Part shown: positions 1 through 6,643 of the stretch, one piece after another | How the letters are laid out: every line of letters starts with the position of its first letter | How positions within the stretch are numbered: position 1 is the stretch's first letter | NCBI GenBank assembly: GCA_020860865.1 | Contig: JAJBTL010000381.1 | Span: forward strand, 1 to 9,247 | Direction of reading: 5' to 3' | Source: Planctomycetota bacterium | GTDB taxonomy: Bacteria > Planctomycetota > SZUA-567 | Length of the DNA: 9,247 bases | The notes under the pieces: model-generated | The model's input: only the letters and a program-made list of their open reading frames with translations | Database searches by the model: none | What the model was told of the DNA's origin: nothing | Program-made: the position numbers and the translations under genes

Positions 1-663
1 GCCAAAGCCTGCCGCCGCCGGGGCGCCGCCCGGGTGGAGGAACTGCCGTTAGACCTTGCCGACACCGCTGCCCTCCGCCACATCGCGGCCGACGCCGACG
101 CCCGCCAGGGCGGCATCGACATCCTCTGCAACATCGGCGGCGTCGGCATGCGCGGCCTCGCCACCGACACCGAACTGCCGGTCGCCCGCCACATTTTCGA
201 CACCGATTTCTGGGGAGCGGTGGAGCTGACCCGGGGCGTCGTCGGCCCGATGGTCGGTCGCGGCCGTGGCCAAATCGTCACCCTGACAGGCGTTCTCGGC
301 AAGTTCGGCGCGCCCCGCCGGTCGTTCTACTCGGCCGCCAAGCACGCCCTCCACGGCTGGTGCGATTCCCTTCGGGAAGAACTCCTCGGCACCGGCGTCG
401 GCGTCACCCTCCTGGTGCCTGGCTGGGTAAAGACGGAAATTTCGGAAAAGGCCCTGGAGGCGGACGGCCGCCACCACGGCCTCATGGACAAGGGCCAGGA
501 ACGCGGCATTTCGGCGGCGGAATGCGCCAAACGCGCCCTGCCGGCCATCGAAAAAGACGTTCCGGAACAGCTTATCGGCGGCATCGAATGCGGCGGCGTC
601 TACCTGAACCGCATATGGCCCGCCCTGTTCCGCCGCTTTCTCCGCCGCCGGGGTATTGGGTAA
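1..663 (+). CDS. Short-chain dehydrogenase/reductase, N-terminus cut off by window edge
   Basis: The reading frame is open from the first base, so the gene starts upstream. 220 residues are visible, and about 40-50 are missing, including the Gly-rich TGxxxGxG nucleotide-binding loop. The visible part is a classical SDR: an LDLAD segment (about residues 17-21, the adenine-contacting Asp), an NNAG-like turn that here reads NIGG (44-47), the YxxxK active site as YSAAK (Tyr110, Lys114), and a PGWVKT motif (about 140-145). The C-terminus is hydrophobic then Arg-rich, as in DHRS7-like SDRs, which suggests membrane association. Two catalytic positions are altered. The Ser 13 residues before Tyr110 is Gly97 (preceded by Thr96), and the Asn of the N-S-Y-K tetrad appears as Asp69. 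The family normally does NAD(P)H-dependent carbonyl/alcohol interconversion; the substrate is unknown. Family assignment is firm, activity is not. Confidence 0.88.
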   Translation, partial: AKACRRRGAARVEELPLDLADTAALRHIAADADARQGGIDILCNIGGVGMRGLATDTELPVARHIFDTDFWGAVELTRGVVGPMVGRGRGQIVTLTGVLGKFGAPRRSFYSAAKHALHGWCDSLREELLGTGVGVTLLVPGWVKTEISEKALEADGRHHGLMDKGQERGISAAECAKRALPAIEKDVPEQLIGGIECGGVYLNRIWPALFRRFLRRRGIG

Positions 664-701
664 ATTACGCCTGCCTCAAGCTTTTCGTAAACTAACACGA
701 C

Positions 702-736
702 AAGAGGGAAAGCCTTTTCGCAAGGCTTTCCCTCTT
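702..736. terminator. Bidirectional intrinsic terminator-like hairpin
   Basis: A perfect 15-bp inverted repeat (arms 702-716 and 722-736) with a 5-nt TTCGC loop lies between the convergent SDR and chemoreceptor genes. The T-tract is short on both strands: CTCTTT then mixed sequence on plus, CTCTTG then GTTAGTTT on minus. The position between two converging stop codons and the strong stem support a shared terminator. Termination efficiency on either strand cannot be judged from sequence alone. Confidence 0.75.
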
Positions 737-770
737 TCAGTGTTATTCGTAACGATAAGCGGCTGGTTTT

Positions 771-2777
771 TTAAAACCGATCGCCAGGCATCGGCAGGGC
801 CCGCATGGCCGGCCGCGCCGTCACCTCGACCGGACTGTCGTCGCCGCGCCGGTGATTGCCGTTTCCGTTGTTCCCGATGGCGGTGCGGTTCACCGCGCCC
901 CGGCCGACGATAATCCGGAGAACCCCGCCAAGCTGGTCAATCTGGGTCATCAGGCTGGCCGAACTGTCGTTCAACTGCACGCTGGCCTGGGCGTTCGACT
1001 CGGCGTGGCGGGCGTTTTGCTGGTTGACCTGGTCGATTTGCGAAACCGACTGGTTGATCTGCTCGAGACCCTGGGTTTGCTCGCCGGTGGCGACGTCGAT
1101 TTCCTCGACCATCCTGGTAATCTTCTCCGTCGTGGCGGCGATTTCCTGAAAACTGGTCTCGATTTCCGAGGTGATGCGGACGCCGTTCCCGACCCGATCC
1201 ACCGTGCCGGTAATGAGTTCGGCCGTGTCCTTGACCGCCTGGGCCGAGCGCTGCGCCAGGTTCCGGACCTCGTCCGCCACCACGGCGAAGCCCTTCCCGG
1301 CCTCGCCGGCGCGGGCGGCCTCGACCGCAGCGTTCAGGGCAAGGAGGTTGGTCTGGAAGGCGATTTCCTCGATGGTCTTGAGGATATTGCCGATTTTCTC
1401 CGATGAATCGCGGATTTCCGACATTGCCGTCGACATCCGGCCCACCGCCTCGGAGGACGCGGCGATTTGCCTCGAGTTGTCCTGCATACTGGTGTTGGCG
1501 GCCTGGGCGTTGTCCAGGTTTTTCCGCGCCATCGAGGTGATTTCCTCGAGGGCGGCCGACGTCTCCTCGAGGGAGGCGCTCTGGTTGGCCGATCCCTGGG
1601 ACAGGGACGACGAACTGGTGGCGACGTCCCCGGTCATGCCGGCGACCTGGTTGGCGTCGGAGGAGAGGGCGGCAATGACCCGCGTCAGCGGTCCGGTCAG
1701 TTGCCGGCGAATCGTGATATAAAGAATAATCGATACGACAATGCCGAGAATGAGCGCGAACGTCGCCAGGCCCTGCATGGTGCGGACGCCGTTCCGGCCG
1801 GCGGCGGCGGCGGCCAGGATGTTCGAGTCCATGTTCTTCATCGTCTCTTCGGTGAAATGGTCGAGGGCGGCCATCGTCGCGGCCCGGGCCTCCCGCGTTT
1901 CACCCATAATGAAGCCGTCGGCGGCGGTGTAAAGCTGCCGGGCGCGGTCGACTTCCTCAATAATCATCTGGAATGTCGCGACGACCTGCCGGGCGGCAGC
2001 CAGGTGCTCGAGGAAGCGGGTGGTGATGGCGGCCTCGTTTTCCTCGTAGCCATCGGCGATGAGGGCGTAGACGTCGTGGGCGCTCTGGTGGAAGTCGCGG
2101 TGCGGTTTTGTCATGATGTCAAGGGCGCGGCGGATATTGTCGTTATGGCTGAACACCTCCTGCCCTTGTTCGAATCGGGTGCGCCAGCGGCCGAAGGCGC
2201 AGAGGTTGTCGGCCGAACCGACCTCGGGGCCGTCCGTCTCTTCCTTTGTAATCATTTCCCCAAGGCGGGCGGCGAGCTGGAAGTGGTCGCCACGGTATTG
2301 GTTCAGATCGCGGAGAAGGCCGTCCGGATTGAGGATGGTGGTGTCCTCCCACGCCTGGAGTTTGGCAACGCCTTCGTCGACAATCGTGTTACAGGCGGTG
2401 AGCTGGTTACGGACCTGGTTCCATTCGGCATTCAGGGTTTGCCAGCCGTTGACGACCGAGCCGCCACGGCGGAAAAGATCGCCGAGTTCGGCGCTGACCG
2501 CCGCCAGGGCCTCCTTCTGCTGCTGGAGAACGGCAAGCTGCTCCCGGCGTTCGTCCATGCCGAGGCTGGAATTGAGAAGCGTCCGCTGGGCCACGCTCAT
2601 GCCCTGGATGACGGTTTCCGCCATGCGGAGGTCGCCGGCGGTGGCGACCTCGAACTCTATCACCCGCGCCTGCGTCTCATTGATACGGTTGACGCCCTGC
2701 CAGCCGACAATGCCACAGGCGACGGCAATCGCCACGACGACGGCGAACGCGACAAAAATCTTCGTGATTAAACTCAT
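771..2777 (-). CDS. Methyl-accepting chemotaxis protein with CZB-like motif in the sensor region
   Basis: A transmembrane chemoreceptor of 668 residues that senses a signal and controls CheA/CheW. A membrane segment at about residues 4-26 and another at about 336-355 bracket a helical region of about 310 residues. Within it lies a CZB-type motif: His165, Cys193-x-F-G-x-Trp198, and His226-xxx-His230, fitting the His/Cys zinc site of that family. After the second membrane segment only a short HAMP-like stretch is seen, then a full signalling domain with the conserved hairpin tip (about 470-510, containing FQTNLLALNAAVEAARAGE and VVADEVRNLA). There is no C-terminal NWETF-type CheR-docking pentapeptide; the tail is Asn/Gly/Arg/Pro-rich. 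I chose the ATG at 2777 because AGGAG (2786-2790) lies 8 nt before it; the alternative GTG at 2783 would leave only 2 nt. It is monocistronic, with no che genes nearby. The ligand is unknown, though zinc or an oxidant such as HOCl is possible from CZB precedents. Confidence 0.93.
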   Translation of the reverse strand: MSLITKIFVAFAVVVAIAVACGIVGWQGVNRINETQARVIEFEVATAGDLRMAETVIQGMSVAQRTLLNSSLGMDERREQLAVLQQQKEALAAVSAELGDLFRRGGSVVNGWQTLNAEWNQVRNQLTACNTIVDEGVAKLQAWEDTTILNPDGLLRDLNQYRGDHFQLAARLGEMITKEETDGPEVGSADNLCAFGRWRTRFEQGQEVFSHNDNIRRALDIMTKPHRDFHQSAHDVYALIADGYEENEAAITTRFLEHLAAARQVVATFQMIIEEVDRARQLYTAADGFIMGETREARAATMAALDHFTEETMKNMDSNILAAAAAGRNGVRTMQGLATFALILGIVVSIILYITIRRQLTGPLTRVIAALSSDANQVAGMTGDVATSSSSLSQGSANQSASLEETSAALEEITSMARKNLDNAQAANTSMQDNSRQIAASSEAVGRMSTAMSEIRDSSEKIGNILKTIEEIAFQTNLLALNAAVEAARAGEAGKGFAVVADEVRNLAQRSAQAVKDTAELITGTVDRVGNGVRITSEIETSFQEIAATTEKITRMVEEIDVATGEQTQGLEQINQSVSQIDQVNQQNARHAESNAQASVQLNDSSASLMTQIDQLGGVLRIIVGRGAVNRTAIGNNGNGNHRRGDDSPVEVTARPAMRALPMPGDRF

Positions 2778-2785
2778 GTCCACTT

Positions 2786-2790
2786 CTCCT
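2786..2790 (-). promoter_or_regulatory. Ribosome binding site that fixes the chemoreceptor start
   Basis: AGGAG on the minus strand lies 8 nt before the ATG at 2777 and only 2 nt before the in-frame GTG at 2783. This spacing favours the ATG and removes two residues from the longest possible reading. Confidence 0.75.
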
Positions 2791-2868
2791 TCCGAGGGGA
2801 CTCCGACGCAATTTTGGACAAAATCCTGCGCCTATTAATTTCAACGGTCTCCATGTGGTTGTCGACCT

Positions 2869-2874
2869 ATTATA
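2869..2874 (-). promoter_or_regulatory. Probable -10 element for the chemoreceptor gene
   Basis: The minus strand reads a perfect TATAAT about 90 nt upstream of the ATG at 2777, in an AT-rich stretch. No good -35 match is found at 16-18 bp upstream. A GCCGAT slightly further upstream recalls the -10 of flagellar sigma-28 promoters, but its matching -35 is absent. The assignment rests on the -10 hexamer and its position only. Confidence 0.4.
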
Positions 2875-3157
2875 CGAAAACATCTAATAAAAATCGGCGA
2901 GAACGAGTATCATAGTGAGGCATTGTGATCAATTTGAGTCTTGGTGTATCGAACCGAAGCCGAGTTTATTATTGTAGGCAATAAAAACCACCACTCCAGC
3001 TAATCTTTTACTTTACGGCATGTTACCAGTGCATAAAATGACGTATTTCACCATACTCAGGCGGTGTGGCGCGGCGATTAGGCGGTTGAGGAAATTGATT
3101 GTGTTTACCGCATCAGGTACCAATTAATTGCAATAATTTTACTGTCTGCCAATTACG

Positions 3158-3190
3158 GCAAACCAGTTCCAATATAAAGGTTTGCAAACC
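3158..3190. repeat. Palindrome with flanking half-site repeat, possible operator
   Basis: GGTTTGCAAACC at 3179-3190 is a perfect 12-bp palindrome. Its half GCAAACC also occurs at 3158-3164, 26 bp upstream of the same half at 3184-3190. The 3158 copy can alternatively form a 7-bp hairpin with GGTTTGC at 3179-3185. Such an arrangement could be a regulator binding site, but no regulator gene is nearby and it may be chance in AT-rich DNA. Confidence 0.25.
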
Positions 3191-3443
3191 GAACCATCAT
3201 ACCGGTAGCATCGAACTACAAATTTTTGATTGTTATATTATCGTTAGTACCAGCCAGTGTTCCCTACTTATATGGATTGACCTGGCAAAAGCAATGACAA
3301 AGTATCCGGAATTTTTCATTTCCGACAAAAGCGTAATTCCGCGCCGGATCGCCTTCCGGAAATGCCAGTAGGATAGTGTCCGACAGGTAATTTTATGGCG
3401 CGAACAGGCTGTCCCGGTTCAGGTCCGGGCATTCGCTTTGTAC

Positions 3444-3471
3444 TTGACTTTACTGCCGGGAGCGGCACAAT
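3444..3471 (+). promoter_or_regulatory. Probable sigma-70 type promoter for rnpA-yidD-yidC
   Basis: TTGACT (3444-3449, five of six matches to TTGACA) is followed after 16 bp by CACAAT (3466-3471, four of six to TATAAT). Transcription would start near 3478, leaving a leader of about 67 nt before the rnpA ATG at 3545. The leader contains a small hairpin (arms 3510-3516 and 3527-3533) just before the GC-rich ribosome binding region. Confidence 0.5.
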
Positions 3472-3544
3472 CTACCCTTTTCCCATGCCGGCGCAGCGTC
3501 CGGCTACTAACCCGGCAAGACGCGCCGTCGGGTGGCGGGTGTCT

Positions 3545-3910
3545 ATGTCTTCACTACCAAAAAACGAACGGCTGCGCGGAAAAGTGCGCATTGGCGAGAT
3601 TTTCGCGACCGGCAGCCACGCCGCCGCCGGGACGGTCATGGCCATGGCCCGGCCCCGCCGGGACGATCCGGACCCGGAACAATCGGCGCCGACGCGACTC
3701 TGCGTGGTGGCGGGGAAAAAATTGGCCCGGTCGGCAGTGGTGCGAAACCGGCTCCGGCGCCGCCTCCGCGCCGCCTATCGGGCCGACAAATCGGCCTGCC
3801 CGGCCGGGTACGATGTTGTCCTTATCGCCCGGCGCGGCCTCGATTCAGCCCCGTGGGCCGAGGTCAGGCGGGATGTCGAAAAGGCCCTGGCCAGGGCAAC
3901 GCGGGCATGA
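3545..3910 (+). CDS. rnpA: Ribonuclease P protein component
   Basis: The basic protein subunit of RNase P. It binds the catalytic RNA and the 5' leader of precursor tRNAs and helps remove the leader in the cytoplasm. The 121 residues match the usual length. Recognisable elements are the N-terminal LPKNERLRG stretch, the IGEIF helix start (about 16-20), and the family signature GKKLARSAVVRNRLRRRLR (57-75) with the RNR motif at 67-69. A central insert of about 20 residues (roughly 34-50, rich in Asp, Pro and Arg) is slightly unusual. The frame is open back to 3395, but I start at the ATG at 3545, where homology begins. The in-frame ATG at 3485 has no ribosome binding site and would sit almost at the predicted transcription start. 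Its stop overlaps the yidD start by four bases (ATGA). The expected rpmH upstream is not present. Confidence 0.93.
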   Translation: MSSLPKNERLRGKVRIGEIFATGSHAAAGTVMAMARPRRDDPDPEQSAPTRLCVVAGKKLARSAVVRNRLRRRLRAAYRADKSACPAGYDVVLIARRGLDSAPWAEVRRDVEKALARATRA

Positions 3911-4263
3911 CGTCCATGTGGCCGCCGCCGGTGCCGGCACCGGCCATCAGTCCCTGGCGCCGGCCGCTGTCCTGCCTTGCCATCTGGCTGGTGCGGGTGT
4001 ACCAGCGGACGTTGAGCCGACTCTGGCCAAATATCTGCATGTACCACCCGAGTTGCAGCACCTACATGATCCACGCCATCACCCGGAAAGGCCTGATTCG
4101 CGGCCTCTTTATCGGCGGCTGGCGCATACTCCGTTGCCATCCGTTCGCCACCGGCGGCTACGACCCGCCACCCGGCTACGAGGACGCCATTCGGGACTAC
4201 GAAGCCCGGGGGAGGACACAGGCACAGGATCATGAAGAAGCGGTGCGCGGTACCGACCAGTGA
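3907..4263 (+). CDS. yidD: Membrane protein insertion efficiency factor YidD
   Basis: A small membrane-associated protein that aids YidC/Sec-dependent insertion of inner membrane proteins. The 118 residues hold the whole family core at about 31-88: VYQRTLS, then CMYHPSCSTY with Cys44 and Cys50, a KGLIRG turn, GWRILRCHPF with Cys77, and GGYDPPP. A hydrophobic, amphipathic stretch (about 20-31) precedes the core. Proline-rich N-terminal (5-20) and charged C-terminal (about 91-118) extensions make it longer than the common 70-90 residue form. The ATG overlaps the rnpA stop in an ATGA junction, so translation is probably coupled. A second ATG at 3916 could serve instead and would shorten it by three residues. 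It is followed by yidC after 80 nt, the standard order. Confidence 0.93.
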   Translation: MTSMWPPPVPAPAISPWRRPLSCLAIWLVRVYQRTLSRLWPNICMYHPSCSTYMIHAITRKGLIRGLFIGGWRILRCHPFATGGYDPPPGYEDAIRDYEARGRTQAQDHEEAVRGTDQ

Positions 4264-4288
4264 CGCGCCGTCGTCGCCATAACCACCA

Positions 4289-4315
4289 CCGGCCGAGGCC
4301 GGGATTTTCTTTTCT
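4289..4315 (+). terminator. Weak terminator- or attenuator-like hairpin between yidD and yidC
   Basis: A 5-bp GC stem (CCGGC 4289-4293 with GCCGG 4298-4302, loop CGAG) is followed by a T-rich run (4305-4313). The stem is short, so it may only lower readthrough into yidC or act as an RNA processing site. It could equally be chance in GC-rich sequence. Confidence 0.3.
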
Positions 4316-4343
4316 TCAAGCGTATTAGAAACGGGTACAGCCA

Positions 4344-6368
4344 GTGGACAACGACAAAAAGCAGCGATTCTTTTTCACCATGCTCATCGCCCTGACCGCC
4401 ATGGTGGCGCTCCAATTTATCCTTCCGGAACCGGAAACGCCCCGGGCGCCGGAGGTGAGCCAGCACGGCGACCAGCGCCCGGCCAACGCGGCGCCGGCGG
4501 CGGCGGCGACGCCGACCGGAGCGCCGGCAACGTCAGTCCCGGCCGAAATCCGCCAGATTCAGGCCGATACCGAATACACCGTCACCGTCCGCGTTGGCGA
4601 GGAAGGGATTAACGCCCGTGGCTACGAGGCGGTTTTCTCCACCGTCGGCGGCGGCCTGAGCCGCTACCGCCTTCTCGGCTTTTTCCGGGTGCCGCTGGAC
4701 GCGTCTCCGGAAAACCGCATCACCCTCCTGGACCGGATGGCGCCGGGCCGCGACAGCCTCCGTATCGACAACGCCTCCTTCGGCACCGGCCGCCAGGCGA
4801 TGGAGCGGCTCCAGATGCGGGAAACCGCCCATGAACTGGTTGAAGTCCCCGCCTGGGCCGAAGTGACGCCGGAACCGGGACCGGACGTCATCCGCGGCGA
4901 ACGCCTCGTTTTCCGCACCGTTGTCGGCGAGTGGGAAGTGCGGCGCGTCTACACCTTCCCCGGCCACGGCGGCGGCGCCGACTTCACGATAAACCTCGCC
5001 CTCGAATGGCAAAACCTATCCGAAGCGAACCAGATCCTCAGTTACGACCTGGTCGGCCCGGCCGGCCTCATGGCCGACGACGATTCGGCCCAGTTCAGCG
5101 CCATCAACATCCTCACCGCCCGCCAGCCGTCACCGTCCTCCGACGCGGTCGAAATGGAGACGAAGCTCATAAACGACCTGACCAAGGTCCGTTACATGGC
5201 GGACAAGGACAACCGCGCCAACCTGGCCTGGGTAGGCAGCAAGAACCGCTTTTTCGTCGCGACGATGTCGACGGACGCCAGCGCCCTCACCGAGTCCGAC
5301 GGCGCCACCCGGCTCCTCTTCCCCGGTTCCCCCGCCTATATGCCGACGGAACCCGACGTCATCGCCAACCTGAAACACCAGCCCGTCGTCACCACAAACG
5401 TCGGCGACGTCACCGCCTTTTCGGAAGTCAGCCTCACCGTCGAGGCCGGCGTCGTCCGGACCGGTGAAGCCTATACCGCCAACTACCTCCTCTACGCCGG
5501 ACCGGCCGTCGACGCTTTCCTCGGCGACGCCGACGACCGCCTCGCCGGCGTCGTCCATTATTCCTGGAGCTTCCTCGACTATATCAGCCGCTTCATGGTC
5601 AGGGTCCTGACCTTCCTCGACCAGGTGTTCGGGAACTACGGCGTCGCCATCATCGTCATGACCATCATCATCAAACTGATTCTGCATCCCCTTAACCTGA
5701 AGTCCTTCGTCTCCATTAACAATATGTCTAAGCTGGCGCCGCAGATGAAAGAAATCCAGAAGAAGTACGGGAGCGACCGGGCCAAGATGCAGGTGGAAAT
5801 GAGTAAGTTTTACAAGGAGAACGGCGTCTCCATGGCTGGCGGCTGCCTGCCGGTCTTTCTCCAACTGCCCATCTTCATCGCCCTCTACGGCGCGTTTTCC
5901 CAGGGCTTTTCCATGCGTCACGCCCCGTTCCTGGCGCCGTGGATCAAGGACCTGTCGAAGCCGGACAGCCTGTTCGACTTCGGCTTCTCCCTGCCCCTGG
6001 TCGGCTGGAGCCAGTTGAGCCTGTTGCCGATACTCTACTTCGTCCTCCAGTACATTCAGATGAGCCTGCAGCCGAAGCCGTCCGACCCGCAACAGGCCCA
6101 GCAGCAGAAGATCATGAAGATCATGCCCCTCATGTTTGTCTTCATCTTCTACACGATGCCGGCCGGGCTGGTCCTTTACTTCACCATCTCCGCCCTCTGC
6201 GGCGTTGCCGAAAACGCCTATATGCGGAAAATCCTTCTGCCGAAGCTCGGCCTCGGCGACGTCCCGGCCGCCGGCGTCGGCGTCACTGTCGAGCCCTCGG
6301 TCAAGGCCGGGTCCGGCGCCGCCGGTGTTCAGACCAAGGACGGCAAGCACAAGAAGAAAAAGAAATAA
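4344..6368 (+). CDS. yidC: Membrane protein insertase YidC (Gram-negative type)
   Basis: The insertase for inner membrane proteins, acting alone or with SecYEG. The 674 residues are somewhat longer than typical Gram-negative YidC. Order: N-terminal membrane anchor (about 9-27), an Ala/Pro-rich linker (about 45-67), a large periplasmic P1 domain (about 75-385), then the conserved insertase core (about 405-632). The core includes NYGVAIIVMTIIIKLILHPL (431-450), a cytoplasmic hairpin (451-495), the GGCLPVFLQLPIFIALY membrane segment (499-515), and IMPLMFVFIFYTMPAGLVLYFTIS (593-616). The C-terminus is basic and ends in a run of five lysines, as in YidC proteins whose tail contacts the ribosome. 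The groove Arg of E. coli YidC (R366) aligns with Lys444, keeping the positive charge. The only possible start is GTG at 4344, because an in-frame stop lies at 4326; the ribosome binding site is weak. jag and mnmE do not follow. Confidence 0.96.
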   Translation: MDNDKKQRFFFTMLIALTAMVALQFILPEPETPRAPEVSQHGDQRPANAAPAAAATPTGAPATSVPAEIRQIQADTEYTVTVRVGEEGINARGYEAVFSTVGGGLSRYRLLGFFRVPLDASPENRITLLDRMAPGRDSLRIDNASFGTGRQAMERLQMRETAHELVEVPAWAEVTPEPGPDVIRGERLVFRTVVGEWEVRRVYTFPGHGGGADFTINLALEWQNLSEANQILSYDLVGPAGLMADDDSAQFSAINILTARQPSPSSDAVEMETKLINDLTKVRYMADKDNRANLAWVGSKNRFFVATMSTDASALTESDGATRLLFPGSPAYMPTEPDVIANLKHQPVVTTNVGDVTAFSEVSLTVEAGVVRTGEAYTANYLLYAGPAVDAFLGDADDRLAGVVHYSWSFLDYISRFMVRVLTFLDQVFGNYGVAIIVMTIIIKLILHPLNLKSFVSINNMSKLAPQMKEIQKKYGSDRAKMQVEMSKFYKENGVSMAGGCLPVFLQLPIFIALYGAFSQGFSMRHAPFLAPWIKDLSKPDSLFDFGFSLPLVGWSQLSLLPILYFVLQYIQMSLQPKPSDPQQAQQQKIMKIMPLMFVFIFYTMPAGLVLYFTISALCGVAENAYMRKILLPKLGLGDVPAAGVGVTVEPSVKAGSGAAGVQTKDGKHKKKKK

Positions 6369-6395
6369 CGTAGATTCTCGAGTATAAGGAATGCC

Positions 6396-6605
6396 ATGCA
6401 GCTTTGCATCCGTTTTGGCTCCGTACAAGTGTGTGGATGAAGCATTGTACCGGAGCGAAATCGGCGACGTTCTGACAGCCGCCTCTTCATCGATATGTCG
6501 GACTGAACCCCTTCCCTGAACCGCTCCGAACAGCGGGAGGGAAGGCCCCAGCCGATGTGCCGATGCATCGTTTTGCCGCCGTGGACAGTGCTCTGTCCGC
6601 GGTGG
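6396..6605 (+). ncRNA. Candidate structured leader RNA upstream of the MATE gene
   Basis: The gap between yidC and the MATE gene contains several successive hairpins by eye. These are a 5-bp stem (6396-6400 with 6405-6409), an 11-bp stem with one bulged C (6418-6428 with 6445-6456, 16-nt loop), and a two-part stem (6510-6517 with 6538-6545, enclosing 6521-6525 with 6532-6536). A terminator follows at 6576-6605. ATCGGC at 6460-6465 can pair with either of two GCCGAT copies at 6551-6556 and 6559-6564, giving two competing closures. I recognise no known riboswitch core. It may be a cis-regulatory leader, a small RNA, or simply the yidC 3' end. Confidence 0.35.
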
Positions 6606-6616
6606 TTCTTTTTTAA
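6576..6616 (+). terminator. Intrinsic terminator before the MATE gene
   Basis: A 13-bp stem (6576-6588 with 6593-6605, two G-U pairs, loop TGCT) is followed by TTCTTTTTT and three A. This is a classic Rho-independent terminator on the plus strand. It ends transcription from yidC, or sits in the MATE mRNA leader as an attenuator, since the MATE ATG comes only 27 nt after the T-tract ends. Confidence 0.8.
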
Positions 6617-6643
6617 AGAGACGATGCGGAAGGCGGGTGCTGT

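Larger units (their letters stand above)
2784..3443. other. AT-rich intergenic region between divergent genes, no convincing gene
   Basis: This stretch separates the divergently transcribed chemoreceptor and rnpA cluster and is visibly poorer in G and C than the rest of the window. The only open frame of note (3099-3371, plus, 90 codons) has AT-rich, patternless translation with no recognisable domain, no GC-type codon bias and no clear ribosome binding site, so I do not call it a gene. It holds the chemoreceptor promoter, a small hairpin (TTATTG at 2969-2974 with CAATAA at 2979-2984), a palindrome (3179-3190), and one near match to a DnaA box at 3028-3036. I see no tRNA, no rpmH and no insertion sequence in it. 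Confidence 0.6.

Noticed and set aside
1467..2771. A 434-codon plus-strand open frame opposite the chemoreceptor
   Set aside because: It is the reverse of a clear chemoreceptor sequence; its Gly/Val/Asp-rich translation has no domain.
2888..2900. Possible sigma-28 promoter for the chemoreceptor (GCCGAT on the minus strand)
   Set aside because: The required TAAA-type -35 element is not found at the expected spacing, and a perfect TATAAT lies closer to the gene.
3028..3036. Possible DnaA box suggesting oriC
   Set aside because: Only one near match (eight of nine) was found. An origin normally shows several clustered boxes, and no dnaA or dnaN is in the window.
3099..3371. A 90-codon frame in the AT-rich gap
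   Set aside because: No recognisable motif, no good ribosome binding site, and codon use unlike all neighbours. A foreign orphan gene is possible but unsupported.
3485..3544. Longer rnpA starting at the ATG at 3485 or 3395
   Set aside because: The extra residues match no RnpA, there is no ribosome binding site, and the predicted promoter -10 lies just before 3485.
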